The notes under the pieces were generated by a model. It made no database searches. It was not told the DNA's origin and saw only the letters and a program-made list of their open reading frames with translations. A stretch of 8,853 nt of DNA from Anaerolineales bacterium UBA1429 (GTDB lineage: Bacteria > Chloroflexota > Anaerolineae > UBA1429): positions 56,597-65,449 of the forward strand of contig DCTX01000048.1 in assembly GCA_002329325.1 (NCBI GenBank), given 5' to 3'. The position numbers were made by a program, and so were the translations under genes. Of the stretch, positions 1 to 6,797 are shown piece after piece (the first letter of the stretch is position 1; each line of letters begins with the position of its first letter).

Positions 1-581
1 GAGACGCAGCTCGATTCGCCAAAGGGCACATCGAGATCGGCGGTGACCATCGTCTCGGCGCCGCGGTTCTTGAGGCCCAACGTGCCGTTGCCCACCAACT
101 CGTCGCACGCGCGGATGCAGCGGCGGCAGAGGATGCAACGGTTGTGATCCATCACGAAAAAGACTCGTGAGGCATCCACGGCGAACCGGGGCATGGGCCG
201 GTCGAACTGCCAGTGATCCAGCTCGTACTGGTAAGCCAGGCTCTGCAGCTCGCAGCTCCCGCTCATCTGGCAGAACATGCAGAAGTGGTTCCGCTCGGAG
301 AAGAGCAGGTTCAGGATGAACTGGCGGGCCTCGACGACCTTCTCGGAGCGCGTGTGCGCCACCATGCCCTCAAAGACAGGGAAGGTGCACGCGGGCTGCA
401 GCGTGCGCTGCTTCTCGATCTCGACCAGACAGATGCGACAGGCGCCGATTGGTTCGATCGCCGGGTGGTCGCACAGGGTAGGGATCTCCACCCCGGCGAT
501 CTGGGCCGCCTCCAACACCGTACTGTTGGCCGGCACGGCGGCTTCTACGCCGTCAATCGTGACGTGTACTCTCGGTATCAT
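1..581 (-). CDS. hoxU: HoxU-like / NuoG N-terminal-type iron-sulfur protein (C-terminus cut by window edge)
   Basis: This is an electron-transfer subunit of the NuoG/HoxU family, open at base 1 with 193 residues visible. Seen, numbering from the ATG at 581: a plant-type [2Fe-2S] domain (C37, C48, C51, C65), a second cluster region with H99, C101, C104 and C110, then a CxxCxxCxxxC [4Fe-4S] motif (C149, C152, C155, C159). C192, next to the edge, probably opens the last [4Fe-4S] motif. I chose the ATG at 581 over the one at 587 because the Shine-Dalgarno AGGAAGG (588-594) lies 6 nt before it and abuts the earlier one. The resulting N-terminus also lines up with that of FdhF. Known: HoxU links a diaphorase to the hydrogenase dimer HoxYH. 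Inferred: it opens a hydrogenase-type operon running off the left edge. The visible part is also very like the first 200 residues of the window's FdhF, so a longer NuoG-type or HndD-type protein is possible. Family is certain; the HoxU label is likely. Confidence 0.8.
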   Translation of the reverse strand, partial: MIPRVHVTIDGVEAAVPANSTVLEAAQIAGVEIPTLCDHPAIEPIGACRICLVEIEKQRTLQPACTFPVFEGMVAHTRSEKVVEARQFILNLLFSERNHFCMFCQMSGSCELQSLAYQYELDHWQFDRPMPRFAVDASRVFFVMDHNRCILCRRCIRACDELVGNGTLGLKNRGAETMVTADLDVPFGESSCV

Positions 582-587
582 GGCCAT

Positions 588-594
588 CCTTCCT
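588..594 (-). promoter_or_regulatory. Shine-Dalgarno site of the hoxU-like gene
   Basis: AGGAAGG on the minus strand lies 6 nt before the ATG at 579-581. It directly touches the other in-frame ATG at 585-587, which is too close for normal initiation. The site therefore decides the start in favour of 581. Confidence 0.6.
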
Positions 595-810
595 GTTCAT
601 TATCAGCTTGTTTCCCCGAAGACACGGCGCGAGATCGCGCGTCCTCAGAGGGCATAGGACATGTACGCACAGACGGGCTCGACTCACGCGCCCGCGCCTC
701 ACTGCGGAGGGCAATACCCCTGAGCAACGTTGGGGCAACCCCTCGGCAGGGAGGATTCTGCGCGCCAGGCCCCTCGGGCATTGCGCTGCTGGAATCATCG
801 CTTGAGGGTG

Positions 811-829
811 CTGTGAGAACTGCTCACAG
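811..829. promoter_or_regulatory. Palindromic operator-like site (CTGTGAG-N5-CTCACAG)
   Basis: The two 7-bp arms at 811-817 and 823-829 are perfect inverted repeats around a 5-nt centre. The core TGTGA-N7-TCACA resembles a CRP-family half-site pair but has one spacer base more than the classical N6. Its centre (820) lies about 41 bases before a start point that a TATAGA box at 849-854 would give on the plus strand, the usual place for an activator. The symmetry is seen directly. The regulator, the direction and its use are inferred. Confidence 0.4.
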
Positions 830-855
830 TGGGCTCGCGCCTGGCACATATAGAA

Positions 856-882
856 AGAGCGGGAGTTGTCCCTCCCGCTTTT
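856..882 (+). terminator. Strong stem-loop followed by TTTT, terminator-like
   Basis: An 8-bp perfect stem AGCGGGAG/CTCCCGCT (858-865 with 872-879) closes a 6-nt loop. A G-T pair and an A-T pair extend it outward, and TTTT runs from 879 to 882 on the plus strand. This has the form of an intrinsic terminator. No plus-strand gene ends upstream of it, and on the minus strand the tail is only CTTTCTAT. It could end a small RNA, act as a leader attenuator, or be a remnant of something lost. The structure is clear; the role is unknown. Confidence 0.4.
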
Positions 883-1269
883 CGGAACGCGCCCAGGCAA
901 AACGATATCAGACCGTTTCGCCACGGCTCCTTTCCAAACACGGGAGGCACGGACGTTTCCATCTGTACCCAATGGCTGCTCCGCATGGGATCTTCCTTTA
1001 GCGGCTACAGTTCGGAACTATGCGCCAACGTTTCAGACCGGTAGTGTGAACCGTGTCACCGGTTGCTTGTAGCACGCGCCGGAGATGTCCTCTCGGCCAA
1101 CGACGCGAGGAATATTGCCCGAGGCTTGATCACTCCCTTTCCATCGATCTTGTCGGCGACCTGTTGACGATCCTGGGGTCGCCGATAGCGATCCTCATTG
1201 TACACGCATGCCCAGGTGTGTGCAAGCGACTCATGGTTGGAGTCGCGGCTCCTTGCGGCGAATCGGGCG

Positions 1270-1298
1270 GCCACCCAGTTCGCGCTGCGCCGGGTGGC
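1270..1298 (+). other. Hairpin in the presumed mobA leader
   Basis: GCCACCC at 1270-1276 pairs perfectly with GGGTGGC at 1292-1298 around a 15-nt GC-rich loop, about 155 bases before the mobA start. It could be part of a structured 5' leader. Nothing in it lets me assign a known riboswitch class, and in GC-rich DNA such a stem can arise by chance. Confidence 0.25.
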
Positions 1299-1440
1299 TG
1301 CTTCGAGCGTATCGTCGCCGGCCCCAGGCGCGCCACCACCACGGCCCACCCGCCGCTGCCGGCGTCGAACACGCCGTTTTGACTCGGATCGAGAGGATAT
1401 CCATAATCGCTGCTGCAAGAGTCATCCATCACGATCCAAG

Positions 1441-1447
1441 AAGGGAG
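1441..1447 (+). promoter_or_regulatory. Shine-Dalgarno site of mobA
   Basis: AAGGGAG ends 6 nt before the GTG at 1454. It is the only good ribosome-binding site in frame before the conserved GTP-binding motif, so it sets the start of mobA inside a longer open frame that extends back to about 1208. Confidence 0.6.
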
Positions 1448-1453
1448 ACCGGC

Positions 1454-2152
1454 GTGGCTGTGAATCCAATCGTCGCATGCGATCGCGAGACCCAGGTGCG
1501 CGTCGGCTCGTTGTCGCAGACCGCCAGGGATAGCGCAGGTGCGTACAGTGCCATCATCCTCGCCGGAGGCCTGGGCACGCGACTCGCCAGACAAGACAAG
1601 GCCGTCGTCGTCCTCGACGGCGAGACGCTGCTGGGTCGGGTGCATGGACGCCTTGCCTCGCTGACGGACGATGTGGTGATCGTGCTGCGCTCCGATCAAG
1701 AGCTCGGACCCGCCCTTGCTGAGGCGGCAACAGGAGCCACGATCGTGCGAGACCTCCCAGGGTACGGCGGCGTCTTGGCCGGGATGTCCGCGGGGCTAGA
1801 GGCTGCGCGACATGAGTGGAGTCTGTGCGTGGCCTGCGATATGCCGTTTGTCCAGATCCCGCTGGTGCGACATATGTGGTCTCTGCACAGAGGCTGGGAC
1901 GCGGTTGTCCCGCGGCTGCCGGCAGGCCTGGAACCGCTGCACGCCTTCTATCACCAGCGTTGCCTGACTCCTCTGCGTCTCGCGCTGTCCGAGGGGCAGA
2001 GGCGAGTGGTGAGCTTCTATGCCAGGCTCCGAGTGCGCTATGTGGACGATGGCGAGATCGTTCGCTACGACCCGCAGCATCTCTCGTTCTTCAATATCAA
2101 CACGCCCGAGGATCTCACTCACGCCCATGATCTGCTGGCCCCGCGCTCGTAG
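1454..2152 (+). CDS. mobA: Molybdenum cofactor guanylyltransferase MobA
   Basis: MobA transfers GMP from GTP to molybdopterin, giving the MGD form that the formate dehydrogenase of this window needs; it acts in the cytoplasm. The 232-residue protein has the nucleotidyltransferase fold motifs in order: LAGGLGTRL at residues 36-44 with D48-K49 just after (the GTP-binding loop), a GGVLAGMSAGL segment, CDMPFV (the metal/GTP aspartate region), EPLHAFYH, and FFNINTPEDL near the C-terminus. The last is the family hallmark. Length fits the family, with about 30 extra residues before the first strand. I chose the GTG at 1454 because AAGGGAG lies 6 nt upstream; a GTG at 1460 is the alternative. The gene stands alone on the plus strand and converges on fdhD with a 17-nt gap. 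Nearby functions make a role in bis-MGD synthesis very likely. Confidence 0.9.
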   Translation: MAVNPIVACDRETQVRVGSLSQTARDSAGAYSAIILAGGLGTRLARQDKAVVVLDGETLLGRVHGRLASLTDDVVIVLRSDQELGPALAEAATGATIVRDLPGYGGVLAGMSAGLEAARHEWSLCVACDMPFVQIPLVRHMWSLHRGWDAVVPRLPAGLEPLHAFYHQRCLTPLRLALSEGQRRVVSFYARLRVRYVDDGEIVRYDPQHLSFFNINTPEDLTHAHDLLAPRS

Positions 2153-2156
2153 CGCT

Positions 2157-2182
2157 CGGCCAGCCGCCCTCAATCGTGGCCG
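2157..2182. terminator. Inverted repeat at the mobA/fdhD convergent junction
   Basis: CGGCCA (2157-2162) and TGGCCG (2177-2182) pair around a 14-nt loop that includes the fdhD stop codon, five bases after the mobA stop. The placement suits a shared bidirectional terminator. There is no T-run on either strand and the loop is long, so it is weak evidence. Confidence 0.25.
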
Positions 2183-3048
2183 GTGCCATCTGCCGCCCCG
2201 ACCCGCTCAGGATGCGTGTAGATGGTCATCCGGCTTCCTCTCAGATAGCCGACGAGCGTAACCCCGAGACGGTCGGCAAGCTCGATCGCCAAGGTCGTGG
2301 GCGCAGAGATTGAGGCCAACAAGGGCAGACGCATTCGAACAGCCTTAGAGACCATTTCGTAGCTCAATCGGCCTGAACACAATAGCACACGGTCCCTCAA
2401 AGATATATGTCGCAAGAGACAGTGGCCCAGAACCTTGTCAACGGCGTTGTGGCGCCCTATGTCCTCCGAGAGCCAGAGCAGATGGCCCTCAGAATCAAAG
2501 AGCGCGGCGTCGTGCACTCCGCCAACAGCATTGTGCAACAACTGCTCGCCGTGAAACGCCCTGGTGAGCCGTGAGAGTGTTGAGGCGGGCACCACCAGCG
2601 AGCTCTCCACAGCCTTGGGGAACAGCTCCTCGACGGACAGATCGACCGCGCCGCAACCTGCTCGGACCAATCGGACAACATCCAGGCGCGCCTCCGGACT
2701 GAGCCCCTCCTGTCTGACGCGGAGCTCCACCCGGTTGCGCGAGAACTCCTGTTCGCCTTCGGGCGAGCCCAGAGGAGGCTCAGGCAGCCCCTGGCCGCAG
2801 TGATGCACCAGCAGGATGTCGCTCAGCTCCCGCACGACCCCTTCGCTGAGGCAGAACCCCACGGCCAGTTCCTTCTCCTCGCCCGGCAAGCGCATCAACA
2901 CCGCTATCTGTTGACCGTTGATGCTCAACGCCAGCGGCTCCTCCAACACAGAGTCGACTTGGCGCGAGCGCCACTCGCCAGCGCGCACTTCCCAGACCCG
3001 TCGGGCCGCAACGGGCCGATCGCCGTGAATGCTATCGCCAGGTACCAT
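2170..3048 (-). CDS. fdhD: FdhD, formate dehydrogenase sulfurtransferase / accessory protein
   Basis: FdhD passes sulfur from a cysteine desulfurase to the Mo/W-bisMGD cofactor, giving the terminal sulfido ligand without which formate dehydrogenase is inactive. The 292-residue protein shows the family blocks in order: EEPLALSINGQ (about 36-46), LPGEEKELAVGF (54-65), AGCGAVDLS (130-138), GGVHDAALF (176-184), EDIGRHNAVDKVLG (195-208), SGRLSYEMVSKA (225-236) and RGSRMTIYTHPERV near the end. Oddity: the usual CxxC active loop (CGVC in E. coli) reads C132-G-A-V135 here, so only the first cysteine is kept. The ATG at 3048 has an AAGGGG about 10 nt upstream. It lies 86 nt after the FNT channel gene on the same strand, with a strong hairpin between them, and probably works on the FdhF encoded upstream. 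Confidence 0.93.
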   Translation of the reverse strand: MVPGDSIHGDRPVAARRVWEVRAGEWRSRQVDSVLEEPLALSINGQQIAVLMRLPGEEKELAVGFCLSEGVVRELSDILLVHHCGQGLPEPPLGSPEGEQEFSRNRVELRVRQEGLSPEARLDVVRLVRAGCGAVDLSVEELFPKAVESSLVVPASTLSRLTRAFHGEQLLHNAVGGVHDAALFDSEGHLLWLSEDIGRHNAVDKVLGHCLLRHISLRDRVLLCSGRLSYEMVSKAVRMRLPLLASISAPTTLAIELADRLGVTLVGYLRGSRMTIYTHPERVGAADGTGHD

Positions 3049-3078
3049 CTTGCCACTGTCCCCTTGCCGTGAAAGAGA

Positions 3079-3110
3079 ATGCGGGCGCGCCAGGTTGGGC
3101 GCGTCCGCAT
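3079..3110 (-). terminator. 13-bp stem-loop between the FNT gene and fdhD
   Basis: Bases 3079-3091 pair with 3098-3110 over 13 bp, with one G-T pair, around a 6-nt loop. On the minus strand the stem is followed by TCTCTTTC, a mixed T/C tail. This resembles an intrinsic terminator or attenuator ending the fdhF-FNT transcript, and would reduce fdhD expression relative to the genes upstream. The stem is clear; whether it terminates is inferred, because the T-run is poor. Confidence 0.5.
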
Positions 3111-3134
3111 ATCTTGGTGCTAGGGATGGATCAC

Positions 3135-3917
3135 CTACTCACGCCCATACAGCCACCAGTAGATCACCCCTACGAGGCCGGCGCCGCCGACGATGTTGCC
3201 GATGGTCACAGGTACCAGGTTGTTCCAAAGGAACTGGCCGACGCTGACCTGCGCGCCATTCAGCATGCCCAGCGGGATGAAGAACATGTTGGCGACGGAG
3301 TGCTCAAACCCGAGGGCTACAAAGGCCATGATCGGGAACCAAATGCCCAGGATCTTGCCGGAGATATCCTCGGACGAGATGGCCAGCCACACGGCAAGGC
3401 AGACCAGCCAGTTGCAGCCTACGCCGCGAAGGAATGCGGCGCCCCAGCTCAAGTTGACCTTGCTCTCCGCGATACCGGCGGCTGCCTTGCCGAGATCGCC
3501 ACCAGCAACGATACCCGTCCAGTAGGCGAGCAAGAACGCCACAAAGAGAGACCCTACAAAGTTCCCGGCATAGACCACCACCCAGTTGCGCAGCAGGCCT
3601 CTCCATCGGGCGCTACCTTTCAGGCATGCAGGCGTGATCACGCCGCAGTTGCCCGTGAAGAGCTCCGAGCCAGCGATCACGACCAACATAAGGCCGACCG
3701 GAAACACCGCCGCGAACAGGAACTTGGCCAGGCCAGGGTTCGCCGCAGCGATCGCCGGGCTGCCTTTCCCGACCACGATAGCCAGCAGGCCGCCAAAGGC
3801 GATATATGCGCCTGCCAGGAACCCGAGTACGAGCTGCTTGGAGAACGGCAAATCCGCTTTGCCGCAACCTGCCGTGCAGACTGCCTCCACGATAGCTTTC
3901 GGTGACTTGAACGGCAT
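3135..3917 (-). CDS. focA: Formate/nitrite transporter (FNT) family channel, probable formate channel
   Basis: FNT proteins are homopentameric inner-membrane channels for formate, nitrite or hydrosulfide. The 260-residue protein has about six hydrophobic segments and the family signature residues: SELFTGNCGV with T88 (the omega-loop region), K153 in ESKVNLSW, and the central pore histidine H206 in GFEHSVANMF. These match Thr91, Lys156 and His209 of E. coli FocA. A longer reading from 3956 is possible, but I chose the ATG at 3917 because AGGAAGGGG (3926-3934) sits 8 nt before it. It follows fdhF by 145 nt on the same strand, which points to formate as the physiological substrate, taken up for oxidation or exported after CO2 reduction. 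The FdhC and NirC branches share these residues, so substrate rests on context. Confidence 0.9.
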   Translation of the reverse strand: MPFKSPKAIVEAVCTAGCGKADLPFSKQLVLGFLAGAYIAFGGLLAIVVGKGSPAIAAANPGLAKFLFAAVFPVGLMLVVIAGSELFTGNCGVITPACLKGSARWRGLLRNWVVVYAGNFVGSLFVAFLLAYWTGIVAGGDLGKAAAGIAESKVNLSWGAAFLRGVGCNWLVCLAVWLAISSEDISGKILGIWFPIMAFVALGFEHSVANMFFIPLGMLNGAQVSVGQFLWNNLVPVTIGNIVGGAGLVGVIYWWLYGRE

Positions 3918-3925
3918 CTTTGGTT

Positions 3926-3934
3926 CCCCTTCCT
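3926..3934 (-). promoter_or_regulatory. Shine-Dalgarno site of the FNT channel gene
   Basis: AGGAAGGGG on the minus strand lies 8 nt before the ATG at 3915-3917. It falls inside the longer open frame that begins at 3956, so it favours the shorter start. Confidence 0.6.
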
Positions 3935-4029
3935 CTGAGTCCAGATGTCTTCTCATCCAAAGTCAAGTGCCCTCTCCCCTACATGGTCTGTGGGTGCCCA
4001 CCTCCTCGTTACCATCCATGCTGCGCCGA

Positions 4030-4052
4030 CCCCGGGCCCGGCATGTCCGGGG
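4030..4052 (-). other. GC-rich stem-loop just after fdhF
   Basis: CCCCGGGC (4030-4037) pairs with GTCCGGGG (4045-4052), 8 bp with one G-T pair, around a 7-nt loop. It starts 10 bases beyond the fdhF stop codon. No T-run follows on the minus strand, so it is more likely an mRNA 3'-end or processing structure than a full intrinsic terminator. Confidence 0.35.
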
Positions 4053-4062
4053 ATCGGCCCTC

Positions 4063-6789
4063 TTACGCCAGCTCAACGCGCACAGCGCACGCCTTGTACT
4101 CCGGAATCTTGGCCACAGGATCGAGAGCCGCGATCGTCAACAGGTTGGCAGCCGCTTCGCTAAAGTGGAAGGAAGTGAACACCACACCAGGGACCGTGCG
4201 CTCGACTACGTGCGCTTTGGCGGTGATCTGACCTCGCCGCGATGTCACCTTGACCATATCGCCATCCGCGATATTCATACTACGAGCATCCAGCGGGTTC
4301 AGCTCGACGAGCGCTTCCGGATAGATCTCATCTAGCCCGGGTGAACGCCTCGTCATGCTGCCGCCATGAAAGTGATACAGCACGCGACCCGTTGTCAGGA
4401 CCAACGGATACTCATCATCGGGCTGCTCCGCGGGCGGCAGCCACTCAACAGCGCTCAGCCTGCCGAGCCCTCTGGAGAAGGTGCCTCTGTGCAGAATGGG
4501 CGTGCCCGGGTGATCCACTGTCGGGCAAGGCCACTGCAGTCCGGCGGAATCAATCCGCGGATAGGTGATCCCGCCATAGCTCGGCGTCAAGGCGGCGATC
4601 TCTTGCATCACCTCCTCGGGAGAGGCATAGTCCCACCCGGAGAAGACGGCGTTCGGGGCCACCGGCGCGAGACGCTGCTGGATCCGCCGGCCCAAGTCGG
4701 CCAGGATCGCCCAGTCAGGTCGCGAGTTGCCCACGGGTTGCAGGGCAGCGCGCACGCGCTGGACTCTGCGCTCGGTATTGGTGAACGTTCCTTCCTTTTC
4801 GGCAAAGCTCGCCCCAGGAAGAATGACATCCGCATACTCGGTCGTCTCGCTGGGGAGGATCTCCTGAACCACGAGGAACTCTGTGCTGGCCAGGGCCTTG
4901 CGAGCGTGGTTGATGTCCGGGTCTGTCATGGCCGGGTTCTCGCCCAGCACAAAGAGGCCCCTGACATCCCCTCTCTCGGCCGCATTCAGCATCTCTACGA
5001 CAGTGATGCCGATCTGGGTGGAAGGCCCGCGCCCCCACGCCTCGTGGAACTTGGCTTGCGCGGCCTCATCCGTTACCCGCTGGTAGCCAGGGTAAAAGTT
5101 GACCAAGCAGCCCATATCGCAGGCGCCCTGGACGTTGTTCTGACCGCGCAGGGGGTTGACGCCGCCGCCGGGCACGCCCATGTTGCCCAGCAACATCTGC
5201 AGGTTGGCGCAAGAGAGCACGTTCTGGTGCCCCGTGGTGTGCTGCGTGATGCCCATGGCATACAGCAACGCGCCAGGATGTGAAGCCGCCATGATGCGCG
5301 CTGCTTCTCGGATATCGTCGGCGGGTACGCCCGTGATATCCTCCACCACTTCCGGGGTATACTTGGCTACCTGCGCGCTCAGCTCCTCGAATCCCTCGGT
5401 CCTCTCGGCCACGAACTGCTTGTCATACAGGCCCTCGGCAATCAGGACATTCATCAGGCCGTTCAGCAGCGCAATGTCCGTCCCTGGCCGCTGCCTCAGA
5501 TGCAGCGTCGCAAAACTGCTGATCGGAATACGCCTCGGATCGGCGACGATCAGCTTGGCGCCCCTCTGCTTGACCGCCTGCCTGATGCGCATGCCGAGCA
5601 CAGGGTGATTCTCGGTCGTATTGGAGCCAATGATAAAGTAGCACTGGGCATCTCTGGCGATGTCATCCAGCGAATTCGTCATGGCGCCCGAACCAAAAGC
5701 TGTGACCAGACCGGTCACGGTAGAGCTGTGTCAAAGACGAGCACAATGGTCTACATTGTTTGTGCCGAATAGCCCCCTAGACATCTTTTGCAGCAGATAG
5801 TTTTCCTCGTTCGTGCACTTGGCCGAGCTCAGGAAAGCCAGGGCATCCGGTCCATGCTCCTCCGCAATCGCCACGAACCGATCTGCGACCAGATCCAGCG
5901 CCTCATCCCACGTCGCTTCGACGAGGACGCCCTCCTTGCGGATCAGGGGGGTCGTCAGTCGTTCCTCGTGCTCGACAAAGTCCCAGCCAAAGTGACCCTT
6001 GACGCACATCCAACCATGGTTGGCGGCGCCTTCCCAATTGGAGGTTACCTTGACTATGCGATCGTCCTTCACGTTGAGATCCACGGTGCAACCGACACCG
6101 CAGTAAGGGCAGATCGTGCTCGTCTTGGTCATCTCCCAGGCGCGCCCCAGGCCGGTGGCGGCCTTCGGGAGCAGCGAGCCTGTCGGGCACACCTCGATGC
6201 ACATGCCGCAGAACTCGCAGGTGGTCTCTGTCAAGGGAACGTCAAGGGCAGTGCCGACGCGGGTATCATAGCCACGAAACGCCAGGGTGATCGCCTCCAC
6301 CCCGTTGATCTCGTCACAGGCTCGCACACAGCGCCGACACAAGACGCACTTGTCCAGGTCGCGGACAATGAATGGATTGGCGTCTTCGATCTCGTAGCGA
6401 TGCCTGTTCCCGGCAAAGCGGCTTTCCTTGATTCCGTATTCGTACGCCAGATCCTGCAGCTCACAGTTGCCCCCGGCATCACAGGTCATGCAATCAAGGG
6501 GATGATCTGATAGCAGGAGTTCGAGAACAAAGCGCCTGGCCTCTCGAACCTGAGGCGAATTCGTGTGCACCACCATGCCCTCATAGACGGGAAAGGTGCA
6601 AGAAGGCTGAAGCTGACGCTGTTTCTCGATTTCCACCAGGCACACGCGACACGCGCCGATGGGTTTCAGGTGTGGATGTGCGCACAAAGCGGGGATCCGA
6701 ATCCCTGCAACCTGAGCTGCCTCAAGAACGGTCGCACCGCTGGGGACCGAGACAACTCTGCCGTCTATAGTCACCTGCACTGTTGGCAT
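4063..6789 (-). CDS. fdhF: Selenocysteine-containing formate dehydrogenase catalytic subunit with NuoG-like N-terminal extension
   Basis: This subunit interconverts formate and CO2 at a Mo- or W-bisMGD centre. Read through the UGA at 5731-5733 it is 908 residues, about the size of the NADP-linked Moorella enzyme as I recall it. In order: [2Fe-2S] (C36, C47, C50, C64); His-Cys3 [4Fe-4S] (H96, C100, C103, C109); two [4Fe-4S] motifs (C148, C151, C154, C158 and C191, C194, C197, C201); the molybdopterin-domain [4Fe-4S] (C227, C230, C234, C262) with K264; then DHCARL-Sec353-HSSTV at the active site, where E. coli FDH-H has Sec140-His141. GNMGVPGGGVNPLRGQNN and the C-terminal dinucleotide-binding domain complete it. 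Both halves keep one frame and all family motifs, so this is recoding, not a broken gene. The start has GGAGGGAG 8 nt upstream. No signal peptide, so cytoplasmic. Its likely electron partner is the NuoF-like protein two genes upstream. Also called fdhA. Confidence 0.95.
5698..5733 (-). promoter_or_regulatory. Bacterial SECIS element directing Sec insertion at the fdhF UGA
   Basis: On the minus strand the UGA is at 5733-5731. A perfect 6-bp stem follows, GTGACC (5718-5713) with GGTCAC (5707-5702), closing the loop GGTCT (5712-5708). AGCT segments at 5727-5724 and 5701-5698 can extend it below an internal loop. GGTCT begins 18 nt after the UGA, the same loop sequence and spacing as I recall for E. 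coli fdhF, where SelB binds it. The structure is seen directly; its role follows from that well-studied case. It implies selA, selB, selC and selD elsewhere in the genome. Confidence 0.88.
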
Positions 6790-6797
6790 CGCCTACA

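Larger units (their letters stand above)
582..1453. other. Intergenic region between the divergent hoxU-like gene and mobA; no convincing gene
   Basis: About 870 bases separate two divergently transcribed genes. Open frames here are short, rich in Arg, Pro, Ser and Cys, and match no family I recognise, so I call no gene. The stretch holds a perfect 7-bp palindrome at 811-829, a strong hairpin followed by TTTT at 856-882, a degenerate direct repeat (881-915 and 1011-1040), and a 7-bp stem at 1270-1298 in what would be the mobA leader. I looked for a tRNA, including tRNA-Sec, and saw no T-loop or acceptor pairing. The promoters of both flanking genes should lie here, but I could not identify a good -35/-10 pair for either. 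Confidence 0.6.

Noticed and set aside
727..745. Possible sigma-54 promoter for the hoxU-like gene (TTGCCC-N5-TTGCT on the minus strand)
   Set aside because: The -12 element fits, but the essential GG of the -24 element is missing.
213..1001. Plus-strand ORF of 262 residues
   Set aside because: Its first part is antisense to the hoxU-like gene and the rest is low-complexity Arg/Ser-rich sequence with no family pattern or ribosome-binding site.
582..1453. Possible tRNA-Sec (selC), CRISPR array or insertion-sequence remnant in the intergenic region
   Set aside because: I found no T-loop motif or acceptor stem, no regularly spaced repeats, and no transposase fragments or matching terminal repeats.
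1130..1699. Minus-strand ORF of 189 residues overlapping the start of mobA
   Set aside because: It covers the well-supported mobA N-terminus in antisense, has no recognisable motif, and looks like a GC-driven shadow frame.
3918..3956. Longer start for the FNT channel at 3956
   Set aside because: The 13 added residues are polar and unconserved, and the strong ribosome-binding site lies inside them, just before the ATG at 3917.
3069..4335. Long plus-strand ORFs (3069-3905 and 3586-4335)
   Set aside because: They are antisense to the FNT channel gene and the fdhF 3' end, and their composition shows no membrane segments or motifs.
4366..5283. Plus-strand ORF of 305 residues
   Set aside because: It is the reverse of conserved fdhF coding sequence; its Gly/His/Arg/Leu-rich content is typical of a shadow frame.
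5788..6510. Plus-strand ORF of 240 residues
   Set aside because: It is antisense to the iron-sulfur region of fdhF, with no independent support.
4063..6789. Two separate ORFs (4063-5718 and 5731-6789) suggesting a frameshifted or split pseudogene
   Set aside because: Both halves are in the same frame, joined by one UGA at the known Sec position and followed by a SECIS hairpin. All motifs are intact.
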